Assembly (NCBI GenBank): GCA_029204225.1
Contig: CM055105.1
Location: 50,852,745-50,916,744, forward strand
Source: Diphasiastrum complanatum
Taxonomy: Eukaryota > Streptophyta > Lycopodiopsida > Lycopodiales > Lycopodiaceae
Reading direction: 5' to 3'
DNA: 64,000 bases
This document shows positions 21,901-31,864 of the stretch, in pieces; position 1 is the first letter of the stretch, and each line of letters opens with the position of its first letter. The notes beneath the pieces are model-generated. The model searched no databases. It had not been told where the DNA came from and worked only from the letters and a program-made list of their open reading frames with translations. The position numbers and the translations under genes were made by a program.

Positions 21901-23271
21901 TCGTTTCTTTTCTATATTCTATGTCTCCTATGCTAAGCATACCTTTTTCTTTATTTAATTATTATTTTTTTGATAAGTTAAGTTTCTCTTTCTATTTTAT
22001 ATTTTTGTCTCTCATGCTAAGCATAGATTTTTTCTTTTCAGTCTTCTGAAGACAAAAACAACAAAGTCCTTCCAGAGTTATTCAAGAGACATATTCTGAA
22101 GGCAAAAGCAGAAAAAATGGACAGGGAGAAATTGGCATGGGGTGAGACCATTGAGAAGGAGAATCCATTAGAGACCTACCTTCCCAAAAGTGTCCATGAT
22201 CAGCCATGCTTTTACTCTGTTGAGGGGACGATTGTAGAGAAATTTTAAAATTAAAAAAAAAAAGGTCTTATACACTCTGCATCGTCGATATACCATATGT
22301 ATTTCGGATGAAGAAATCATTAAATGATGATTCTCCTTTCAAATTCACTGAAATCCATAATTTTTTACAGGACTTTCTTGATGTCACAACTTCTCCAATT
22401 TGGAGAGTTATTATTTTTCATTCTTCTTGGCAGTCAGTATCAATATAGAAAGCTCTACTAACTTTCTGTAATGCGGGAATAGAGAATCATGTGTGGTAAG
22501 TTTTTAAGTTATTGAATTATGAATTCATATTTTAATTTATATTTATATTTTAAATTTTTGATTTTAAAGTTAAAATTTTAAACTTATTTTACTTGTAATG
22601 TTCCATGTTAGGTACAAGCCCAATGTCAAGAACTCGGGAGGAGTTTGACTTTGCAATGAAATAGAATACATAACCATCGGTTATTATCCTTTTGATGGCA
22701 ACGTTCGATACTTCATTACAACACTTCTGGACTGACAAATTTTGGAAACTTGTTCCAGTATCCAGATGTGACGAAGAAATTTAAAAAAAAAAAAATAACG
22801 GGTTCCGTGGCTTGTTCCTACCAAAAGCCACAACAAGTAATTAATCATTTAATTGATATTTTTTCTCACCCAACTGATTGAGTTTTAGATTAATTTAACG
22901 ATAGCGGCACTACGAGCACATGTGCTGTTCAGAAAGGCAGACATGTTGTTGTAGTAGATTTAGATACTAATTTAGTTGATTTTGTAAAAATGAGAATGAA
23001 ATCTCTTTCAGTTTTGCTAGATGAATTATCTGAGGTGGGAAAGAGTTTAGACAGCGAGGATACAATAATTTCCTTGTCCAAGAAACCTCAACCTCCTGCG
23101 AGCGGAAAAGTAGACGACACAGAAGAATTTGCTGATGTCTTGGTTGAAGATTACAATGTAGTAACTATAGTCGAGTAAATTGTAGAAGAGGTGCCACTTG
23201 AAAGTACAGTAGCTACTAAAAAAAAAACAAAAGAAAAAGATGTAAATGACCTTGATGATTTTTGGAAATAA
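18952..23271 (+). pseudogene. ParB-like / beta-class DNA methyltransferase gene, multi-exon, decayed
   Basis: Coding segments separated by likely GT-AG introns read as one protein. Exon 1 (from ATG 18952 or acceptor 18979 to 19278) is unidentified. Exon 2 (19501-20383) has a Lys/Ser linker, then a ParB/sulfiredoxin-like domain (NECNDVANFDFSLLD, LGGIHSLQARK, GLTVEEAKLLAWDHNIDQD). Exon 3 (20529-21620) is split by a solo LTR. A further exon starts at 22042 and carries motif IV DIPY (22287-22298), a WRVIIFHSSWQS segment and HVW, spliced across 22496-22611 to YKPNVKNSGG and EIEYITIGYYPFDG. The last exon (22889-23271) has motif I, FNDSGTT...GRHVVVVDLD, with the first Gly of FxGxG now Asp. Order IV-I fits beta-class N4-C/N6-A methylases. 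Stops (for example 19141, 19924, 22247, 22450, 23176) and frame changes near 20215 and 22255 make it a pseudogene. Exon borders are eye calls. Confidence 0.7.
20554..21385 (+). mobile_element. Solo LTR (family E) inside the methyltransferase gene
   Basis: It is 832 bp, the same length as the complete LTR at 50272-51103, begins TGTGAAAAATGC and has no internal element region. Coding sequence of exon 3 lies on both sides (GTGTGGGCCCTTGTTGAT before, the KGQPAHGASKSKKTVVS frame after). The 3' terminal bases are altered (TTTTTGCA instead of TTTTTCCACA), so the 5-bp target duplication is unclear. Confidence 0.85.
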
Positions 23272-24060
23272 GAAATTCTCTTTTGTTTTAAAGAATAATT
23301 GCATTTATATTTTTTGATGTATTGTGTTTTGAATTCTTTTTAACTGATTTAATGTTCTTAAATTTGTTTTTCAACGATTTAAAATTTAGAATTTAAAATA
23401 TTTTAAAAATTATAACATTGATAATTATTGTCAAAAATTAAAATTGTAACGATTTGTCAAGTTTACAATATTTTAATTTTAGATGTGTTTTTATAATATT
23501 TTTCGTAAAAAAAATATTGTTAGAAATTAAAAGAAATAAAAAAAAAATTAGATTTTTTTTCATGGTGATTTAAATATTTTCACAAATCATTTAATCTTGA
23601 TTATTGTAAAGTAATTTTATTTGCGTTTATTTAATGTTTAAATATTTAATAAACTTACGTGAATGTTAGTAAATATTTTCAACAATTTAAAATTCGAAAA
23701 AATATTGATTCAAATTTTTAACATAATCTAAAAAAATATCTTTTTCGATACAAGAATTGTAATTTAGAAAAATTTTAAAATTCCAAAAAGAAAGACTATA
23801 ACTTTTGTTTTAAGTAAGCAAAAAATATTTTTTAGGTATTTTAGTGATTGTGTATCTAATGATTTTATTTTAAATAGTATTATTATTTAATATTTGCTAA
23901 TTTTAAGCTATTTGTGAAAATCTATTGACCAAATTTTTGTAGCTTGAATTATTTTCTTGGAAAATACATTTTTTAAACATTACAATATATTAATTTGAAG
24001 TGTTTTAAATTTGGATACTTTTTTATAAAAAAAATTAAAAAATTTAAAAAAAATGGGTCT
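23272..24060. other. Very AT-rich non-coding stretch
   Basis: It is dominated by A/T runs with stops in all frames. It may be the 3' flank of the methyltransferase gene; I see no other feature. Confidence 0.6.
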
Positions 24061-24132
24061 TCAAGTCATTTCTCTTTTATTTGGTCATCATGTTAGAAAG
24101 GATCTGAAAGAAGGATATCTAGCACTGACAAA

Positions 24133-24312
24133 TCTAGGCTGATCAAGAGGAAATTGAAATTTACCGGTGAAGGCCCGTATAGAGTGAAGGAAATCTTGAA
24201 CTATGGAACCGTGATTTTTGAATACTTGGACGGAAAATATTTTGATACTCCCGTGAATGACAATTGATTACGCAAGTTTTGGCAGCCTGCTCCGCCACTT
24301 CAACAAGCATGA
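24133..24312 (+). pseudogene. Ty3/gypsy-like integrase C-terminal fragment
   Basis: The frame reads KFTGEGPYRVKEILNYGTV, then a DGKYF..PVND.-stop-LRKFW ending, and stops at 24310-24312. The GPY.V.E.L..G...L.D/E..G....VN...LK.F pattern is the post-core GPF/GPY-type module of Ty3/gypsy integrases. One in-frame TGA lies at 24265-24267. The integrase core is not present. Similarity is judged by eye only. Confidence 0.5.
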
Positions 24313-24951
24313 TCCAAATGATTTTTTTATTTTTTATTTTTTCAATTTATTGTTTTCACTACTTAATTGTTAATTTCTTTTGAAAAGACAGTATGAAAAA
24401 AAAATGAGAAAAGATTGATGAGCAAAAGTCATAAATGTCATCAGATCAGAAAGTAGTCAGATCTTTATGGAAAAAGGACTTGAAAAATTATTTTTTTGTT
24501 TATTTTTGAAACAAACTGTGTTAGGATTGTTCGTCGAATTTTCAGAAGCAAGATCCACCTCAAATATATCGACACTTATTCTTTTCACCAGTCACTACCT
24601 GTTTTTGAGTTAGGTGAATGATCAACAATATGCCATTTTGAGAATCTTCGTCGAGCACCTTACTGTCCTCAGAAACCTTTGCCGACATGCCACATGGACT
24701 TAAAATGCCAAAATTACGTCGGCTATAGGTTTAGATCCTACAAATTTGCATTTATGACAGTACTTGGACGAAGATTCATCCTTCGCCGAACCTGGAAAAC
24801 GTTCGTCGGATAGGTTTAGAGCCTCAAAAATCTTCGCCAAGATTTACATAGCCTATTTTCACAGTACTGAACAAGCTTTTAAATTTCGGTTTATAACCGG
24901 ACAACCAATCCTACCATTCAGGCTGCTGTTTAGCTCCTCAACAAAATCCTG
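24313..24951. other. Unassigned stretch before 24952
   Basis: Mixed composition, slightly GC-richer from 24640 (repeated CTTCGTCG/CTTCGCCG phrases around 24640-24840). No retroelement motif or long frame is identified. Confidence 0.4.
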
Positions 24952-25212
24952 ATGGTTGGCAACCTCAGAAAAGATCGTATTACTTCCCAGATTTTACATA
25001 GGATAGTTGACTCTCAGGCCAAGATAGCCAAGGCTCATCTAGAACCATATAACTGGTTCAAGACTGTCTTTGGTGAGCTCAAACGAGCCATCAAGAGCAA
25101 TACCAAGTAGCAATTTGTTGTTGGCCCGATGTTGTCACTCCTAGCAGCCTCCCACCTTGAAAATAAAATCCATGGTTTTAGTATGGACGTCGTTCTCTAC
25201 ATGCCAAGGTAA
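24952..25212 (+). pseudogene. Short unknown coding-like frame with one stop
   Basis: From ATG 24952 (MVGNLRKDRITSQILHRIVD) the frame has balanced codon content unlike its AT-rich surroundings. It is interrupted only by TAG 25108-25110 and ends at TAA 25210-25212. It includes a helical-looking KAHLEPYNWFKTVFGELKRA stretch. I do not recognise it; it could be the last piece of a retroelement or a host gene remnant. Confidence 0.4.
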
Positions 25213-25848
25213 AGGCCATATAGACCAAAGCTATGAAGAAATTACCGAAGCAAGATTTGATCATGAGGACTAGCTTTGACTCACTAAGCACCTGAAATAA
25301 GAACCTGAAATACAAAGATACAAGAACCACAATCAAAATTGAAGATGCATGAATATATAAAATCTCAATAGATTTGTATAAAAGTTTCTGTACATGTGAA
25401 ATACATATTGGCTCTTTCACATGAAGGAAGACCATCTATTTTTCTGTATAATTTATATTTGGCTCTATGATTTCTAAATCTAGTTCTCTAGATGGAAGAA
25501 CCTTTGTTGGGGACTAGCATCTAGAATATCTACTAGGTAGGAATTTTTGACCAATATCTTTAAAGCTTCTTGTCAAAAATGCCAGATCCCTTGTGGCGTG
25601 ATTGACGTGCAGGAAAACTGAGAAATAAAATTTCATAAGAAAACTTGGATTAGAAACATATGTCAGGAATATGACAAGGACTATCTCATGACTGACAATA
25701 ATAAATTCACGAATTTTTTTTAAATAAATATATGACCTTTCGTATATCTTGAATAAAGTCCTATTGAGCGAGCCACATAAAGAATGATCTTGCACAGACA
25801 AATGTTGGGAGGACTGCACAGACAAATGAAACAGAAAAATGTGTTAAT
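25213..25848. other. Unassigned spacer before the R2 LTR
   Basis: AT-rich, with no convincing frame on either strand and no repeat shared with the rest of the window that I can see. Confidence 0.4.
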
Positions 25849-26929
25849 TGTCGAAAAATTCTCTTTCACAATGCATGATTACGCCTATCAATTTCAAATA
25901 AAACAATAGTGATAGAAATCACATTTGATCTTATAGTAACTAACTTTGGAATTGTCAGTACTACAATGATTGCATAGCCAAACAATTAAGCATTGAATTA
26001 TCAGACAAATAATTAATCGCAAAGAACTCTAGAAAACACATACATTCTGAGATGAAACTGAATGCAATAAAAGATAGTATTGATACATTATGAAAACGAA
26101 ACAAAAGTAAATGAGTACAATAAGTTGCGGATCGAAGCCGTGTACTCTATGCAATCTCTGAGCGGATAACATGAAAGTCTGAATTAATGCACAATGCTGA
26201 TAAGTAGTGGCGCAATAGCAATCTCTAAAATAGCTCTAGGAAGTGAGCTACAATGTTCAGGAGTGTTCAAGCTCGTAGGCTTGAGAGAGAGAGAGAGAGA
26301 GCTAACTTCTCAAATGCTTGCTGATAGCTTCTGATTTGATAATTCTGATAATGAAACTGTATGAATATGAACAACAATTTATACTAATAAATTAGGTCAT
26401 CAATTGCGATCGCTAGTTGGCTGGTGATCCGTTGGCATCCATCCGGTTCCTTGTCATTGATTATTGATAAGCGATGAAATTGGCCATAAACATTCTATCT
26501 TCATAAATGAACCAAAACTGTAGCTCTGCAGAAATGAACTAAACAGCCACAGCCGACACTATCGCAAAAAAATGACAATGTCGGGATTTTGCAAAAAACC
26601 TGACAGTGTCTTAAAATCTCATTTAGGGTTGTCCCACACTTTGCCAGAGTCATTTCCTTAACATTTGAGGCTTTTTGGAAAAAGCAAAAAATGCGACACT
26701 ATGATTTTACACGAGATTCCTAACAGGCAAAAAATGTGAAAAAGACAACATTGCATATTTCAATGGCTCCTGACAGGCAAAAAAGATGACACTTTTGTCT
26801 ATAGACTGTGTAAAAACACTTGTAATTCTAAAGATTATATAAAAACACGAGAAAATCTATAGAATTAGATTAAAATGGATGAAGATTATAATCGATTAGT
26901 CGATCAGTAACAAGAATAATAATCCAACA
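25849..26929 (-). repeat. 3' LTR (family C)
   Basis: It starts TGTTGGATTATTATTC and ends TTTTTCGACA, about 1.08 kb. Its second half is the reverse complement of 3872-4611. It contains a (GA)n run at about 26282-26302 and, in its first third, a cluster of short GACACT/GACAGTG phrases (26550-26790). Relative to 3872-4611 it has an internal deletion near the 3' end. Confidence 0.85.
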
Positions 26930-26939
26930 CTCCCCCTTA

Positions 26940-28690
26940 ATCTGAATCCTTGAATGTCTTGACCTTCAAACTTAGTTCTACACAGAATCTTCTGTGTGAC
27001 TCCAAACTTAATGCTTTAGTGAAAACATCTGTTGTCATATCTTGCGTTATACAGTACTGCAATCTGACCTCTTCGTTGAGATCTTTGCTTCTAACAAAAT
27101 GATACTTCGGTTCGATGTGCTTACTCTTGAAATAAAATCTAGGATTGGCTTATAAAGCAATGGCACTTTGATTATCACAAAATAATGTCATCAAAGCATA
27201 TTAATTCAGACCAATATCTGAGAGTAAGTTTCTCAATCAAATTGCTTCCTTTGTAGCTTAAGAGGCTGCGATATACTCTAATTTAGTGGAAGATAGAGTT
27301 GTTGAAGATTGCTTGGAACTGTTTTAGAAAACTGGACCAATTTTAAGGAAGAATGTAAATCTAGAAGTAGATTTACGAGTGTCTACATCTCCTACCCAAC
27401 TTGCATTTGTGTAACCACTAAGTACATTGAGTTTGTTATTGCCGACTGTTCCATAACAAATGCAAAAGTCCATAGTAGCTCGAAGATATCTCATGACTCT
27501 AATAAGATCCTTCCAATGTGTTATACCAAGGCTAGTCATAAACTGACTGAGAGAGTTGATTGCAAAAGCTATGTCTGCTGGCTTGGTACAGATCATGGCG
27601 TACATAAGAAATCCTATAATAGAATGGTAAGGATACTCACGCATCTGCTGCTTCTCATGAATTGTTTGGAGACACTGGTCATTTGACAATTTGAGTCCTG
27701 GTTCCATTGGTAAAAGAGCTAACTTGCAATTCATCATATTATATCTGACTAACATGTTATAGGTGTACCTCTATTGTGTAATGTAAACCAACTTCTATTT
27801 TTTGCCTCTGTGGATTTGTATACCAAGGCAAAAATGAGCTTCGTCTAGATCGGTCATGTCGAATTCGAAAGATAGCATTGTCTTGGCCTCTTTTATCATA
27901 TCGGTATTGTTGCTGAAAAGCAATGTATCATCCACGTATAAAGTAATGATAATAAAAGACTGTTGCACTGCTTTGAAGTAAACATTTGAATATGAAGAGC
28001 TAAGTGTGTAGCCATGATCAATAAGAAAAATATTGATTCTTTGAAACCATGCTCGAGCAGATTGCTTCAAGCCATAAAGTGCCTTATGGAGTTTACACAC
28101 ATGATTTTGTTTACCCTCGATAATATAACCTTCGGATTGCACTATGTAAATGTCTTCTTCGATAACTCCATAGAGATATGTTGTTTGTACATCCATTTGA
28201 TGTATTTCCAAATCTGCTGCAGTGGCAAATGATAGCAAAAGTTGAATAGAAAAATGCTTGACTACTGGACTAAAGGTCTCAATATAATTGACGTTGTATA
28301 CCTAAGAAAATCCTCTAGCTACAAGTCGTGTTTTTGTCCTGTTGATGCTTCCATCTGCATTGTACTTGACTTTGAAAATCCGTTTGCAATCAACTACATT
28401 TCTTCAAGCAGGTAATTCGACAATTGTCCACGTTTGGTTCTTGATAAGAGCTAAATACCCTTTATCCATAGCTTCTTTCCAGTGATCTGAGTCAGGCTGA
28501 CTAAGTGCCTCTTGGACAGACGTCGGTTCCTGAACAAGATAGGTTGCAGACTCATTGATATACCGGTTAGGTGGTCTGCTAGTCCTTGATGATCTTCTGG
28601 GTAATACAGGAAGTTAATCATCTCCATCATATTGTAGTTGCTGATCTGCAACATCATCATCTTCTGATTCGTCAGGAAATGCCTAAGATA
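26940..28690 (-). pseudogene. Copia RT-RNase H pseudogene (R2)
   Basis: Reading down the minus strand are the linker (NRYINESATYLVQEP), the pre-RT segment (DHWKEAMDKGYLALIKNQTW), RT with QMDVQTTYLYG, LYGLKQSARAWFQRI and YVDDTLLFSNN, then RNase H (YTNASWVGDVDTRKSTS, DNQSAIAL, KSKHIEPKYHFVR). Stops interrupt the frame in several places (for example around 28405, 28300, 27270 and 27120). The order matches elements B and D, but the sequence is a different copia lineage. Confidence 0.88.
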
Positions 28691-28694
28691 GTGG

Positions 28695-29859
28695 CCCAGT
28701 CCACTGTCCCTCTGGAACGAGGATGCGTGTTGTCTGAAACCACCTCGTCTCGCAGCAAAATCATCTATTATGAGAGCATCCTGCAATATTAAATATGTTA
28801 GAAAAAACACATTCAGTGATCGAAAACATTCAAATGCAAGGAAGATTAAACACTTACACATTCTTCATCATCAACATCAACCAGATCAGGATGATCAATA
28901 TAATGACCACGTATTGAAGTGAAATCATTAGTGAAATGCATTAATGATGGACGAGAGAAGCCCATATGGGATTGAAATGCCATGAATTCTTCATCGGATG
29001 GTCTGCCTCACCCATCCTTAGCTATATTTGATAAAGTCTTATTCAGGCATTTTTCACCGGTCATAAGTCCCTCCTCATCATCAAAATCAATACCAACAAC
29101 AAGGTCATCTGTTTCAAAATCTACAAAGTCGGAGAATTTGAAAATTGTGCCAGATAATAAACATAGAACCTCGTCCTCACGATAGTCAAAAAATTTACAT
29201 AAATCAGCAGTAGTAAAATATACATCGTCATTAATATAATATACAGGCAAATTGAAAAGACATTTCGACTCCTCCATAGATTTGGATTCATCATCAGATG
29301 TATTTTGGCCAACGAAAGAATCCCGAAGAACATCAGTATTTACATCAATAAAGTCACTTTCCTTATCAGGAGTGTCGATAAGAAAGTGACTGATATCCTT
29401 AATAGCTGACTGAATAGAGGATGGTGCAAAAGGAGGGTCAGCAACAGAAACTTCATCATCATCTGGGATCTGAACTAACAGAAAAAGTACGAAACCACTC
29501 TGAAATTCATCCAATCGACATTTCTTGTTGCAATACGGACACATTGATTTGCTTTTGAAAAGATCAAACAATTTGGTGAACATTCTATCCAGTCTATGTC
29601 TGAAAGCTGGGAAGAAATGAACAAGATCAGTATAATGCATGTACTGGAGTGGACTTATGGAGAAAACATGCTTACTAAGTATATCTCTGAATCTGACATA
29701 ATGGTCATAAAATACGTCAGAATTTGGTTGTGCAGTCCCGAAAACATGTAGATATGGCCTGAATAGATTGTGGATATAGTCTAGTTCTTCAGTAATCTCA
29801 AATTCACTAAGAAATAAACTCAAGCTTGAATCTCGTGAGGATGATGAGGAAGAGGCCAT
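28695..29859 (-). pseudogene. Unknown gene with one intron, internal TGA, 3' end lost
   Basis: I chose the ATG at 29859 because it has a strong plant context (ACCATGGCC). The frame opens MASSSSSSRDSSLSLFLSEF and continues about 283 codons to TGA 29010-29008. It then stays open in the same phase (GRPSDEEFMAFQSHMGFSRP) to a GT donor at 28857. An intron (28857-28781, GTAAGTG...TTGCAG) splices in phase to DALIIDDFAARRGG. A CPYCNKKC pair of CXXC/C residues could bind metal. The C-terminal third is Asp/Glu-rich. GGGTGAGGC at the stop is what a CGA to TGA change would leave. Sequence beyond about 28695 belongs to copia R2. Family unknown. Confidence 0.6.
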
Positions 29860-29867
29860 GGTAGTAA

Positions 29868-30037
29868 CGTGAATATCGCACTTGTACGCGAGGGAGAACT
29901 GAACCAAAACTAACTATTAAAATGGCGCACAAGAGGGATATGTACGGTAGGCAGATACCGAATATTGCACTTGTGCACGAGTAGGTATAGTTGCAAGCAA
30001 ACGGAAGGCAATGAGTGCGCACAAGAGCGATATGCCG
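29868..30037. promoter_or_regulatory. Alternating short repeats upstream of the unknown gene
   Basis: Related phrases ATATCGCACTTGTACGCGAG (about 29873), GCGCACAAGAGGGATATG (29924), ATATTGCACTTGTGCACGAG (29964) and GCGCACAAGAGCGATATG (30017) alternate in orientation about 46 bp apart. They lie within 180 bp upstream of ATG 29859, so they may be promoter elements. Element D is inserted right after them. Confidence 0.5.
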
Positions 30038-30692
30038 TGTGAAAATTGTCAACATTTCCTAGCTAGTTTGAGGCCTAAATTGGCTAAAATTGTAAATAGT
30101 TTTGGTTCTGGAGTTTCACACGTGTGAACCAGGCCACAATGTTTTTATTTACTGTATTTTTTCAGTATGATGAAGTGTCAAACTTCATACCCTTCAAAAT
30201 GAGACCATTTTGATGTATTTTGGTCATATAAGCCATTTTTAGCTATTTTTCCTATATAGGGAATATCTAGGGTCAAGTACCTTCTAGAGAGAGGAGAGAG
30301 AGTCATCTTCCTCATCCATAAATAGTAGGGAAGTCGTGGAGAACAGGTTGGAGAAACCTTTTGTATGCTTCATTGAGATCAATAGATCATTGTCATTGTT
30401 TCTTCCTCCATTGAGAGCATTGTTGTGTGTATTGTCTTCAAGCTATTGTGTATGATCTTAGGTGCTTTCCAAAAGTGGTAGGCTGATGTATTATGGACTG
30501 TATAATGCTATTTTGGGCCGCACTTGATGTTTATGGAAGTTTCCATTTGTGATAAATGCTTTTTGATCAAGTTCTTTGCATTCTAGGTAGCATAGAATGT
30601 GTTGCCAATTCCTAGCTTATGTAGTTTGGAGTGCAAGCATTCAAGCCAATGATCTTGGAGTTTAGATCCACTTAGGATCTGTATTTTTCACA
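30038..30692 (+). repeat. 5' LTR (element D)
   Basis: It starts TGTGAAAATTGTC and ends TTTTTCACA directly before the primer site. It is about 655 bp and includes a CACACGTGTGA palindrome (30118) also seen in the other copia LTRs here. Confidence 0.8.
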
Positions 30693-30704
30693 TGGTATCA
30701 GAGC
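30693..30704 (+). promoter_or_regulatory. Primer-binding site (element D)
   Basis: Perfect TGGTATCAGAGC, followed by a leader (30705-31864) that has no long frame but repeats the phrase CTCCTTAAGTGGATGA at about 31010-31040. Confidence 0.9.
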
Positions 30705-31864
30705 TGGTTGGCTTCTATTTACAGTAAGTATTCCATTTTTGGTGATATTTGGATGTTTGATCAAGTTCTAGCATGATTTTGCATTGCTTTGTTGATCAAA
30801 TCTTACTAACCTTTGTTTTGTGAGTTGAACTTGTGGATCAAAAGCATATTTCAGGTCTATTGAAGATCAGAGGCTGAAAAGAAACTATTTTGGATCAGAT
30901 CATAACACCTAATCATTTGTGATTGTGAGGCTTGTGCATATTCAATACTAACAATGTTCTTTTCAATCCTATTGTTGACAATCTCCATTCTTGGATGAAC
31001 ACTCTCCTTAAGTGGATGAAACTTCTCCTTAAGTGGATGACAAATGCTCTTTTGAGTGAGTTGTAATTCTCCTAAAGGCTGAGCAAAGCTCCCATTTGGA
31101 TGAAAGATCCCCTTTTTTGGGTGAACATATTGTAAGCTCCATTGTGAAGAGCATATTGTAAAGATTGTCATCAATTTTGGCATAAATTTTGGTGTACTTT
31201 GTTGAGCATGTAAGTAACTCTCCTTGTGTAATTTGATTGGAGCATTTGCTGGAAGGTGTTAACCATTATGCAAGTGTGTTTTCAGGTTCTTAACAGGTTG
31301 AGGAACATTCTCATGTGAAGTGATCTTAGATCTACATCTAAACACCAAGATTTGACAAGATAGTGAAGCTAGTCTTGTGATTCACTAAGTGTGCTCATTC
31401 ATTCACCTCTAAATCTTGTATTTATCACTTGCTGGAGTTTATAAACTTTTAGAAGTGTGGTTTACATGTGGTTTTACAGGTTGAATCAATATCTTAGTGT
31501 GTTGATCATATGTTGATCAAGTTTGTTCATTACTAGGTAATCTTGGCATCCTAGTTTTGGGTATTTTCTAAGAATGCAAGTAACTCTTCACACCATAACT
31601 TGATTTGGTCACTTGCTGGAAAGTTTGAGAGCTTAAGCAAGAGTGTGTTCAGGTTGGTTTGATTTTGTAATCCATTCTTAGTGTGTGCAAAGTGTTGCAT
31701 GTGTTTCAATCTTCCTTTCTATGCTTGGAAACCATCTAGGTTCAAGATAGAAGTGTTTTAGGGTCCTAAATCTTCATAGATCTCTTTATCTATCATTTGT
31801 TGAGAGAAAAGTGAGTGCTAAGTGCTTTAGGACAGAACCTAAAAGTTGAAGAAACATTAGAATC

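Larger units (their letters stand above)
25849..28690 (-). mobile_element. Copia element R2 (family C), minus strand, 5'-truncated
   Basis: On the minus strand it holds the end of the integrase-RT linker, RT, RNase H, a polypurine tract (26939-26931, AAGGGGGAG) and a complete 3' LTR (26929 to 25849). Gag, protease, integrase and the 5' LTR are missing beyond about 28690, where an unrelated gene begins. Confidence 0.85.

Noticed and set aside
3872-28690. One giant family C element spanning its two LTR regions
   Set aside because: The LTR at 3872-4611 is on the plus strand and that at 25849-26929 on the minus strand, so they cannot be the two LTRs of one intact insertion. An inversion is possible but not shown.
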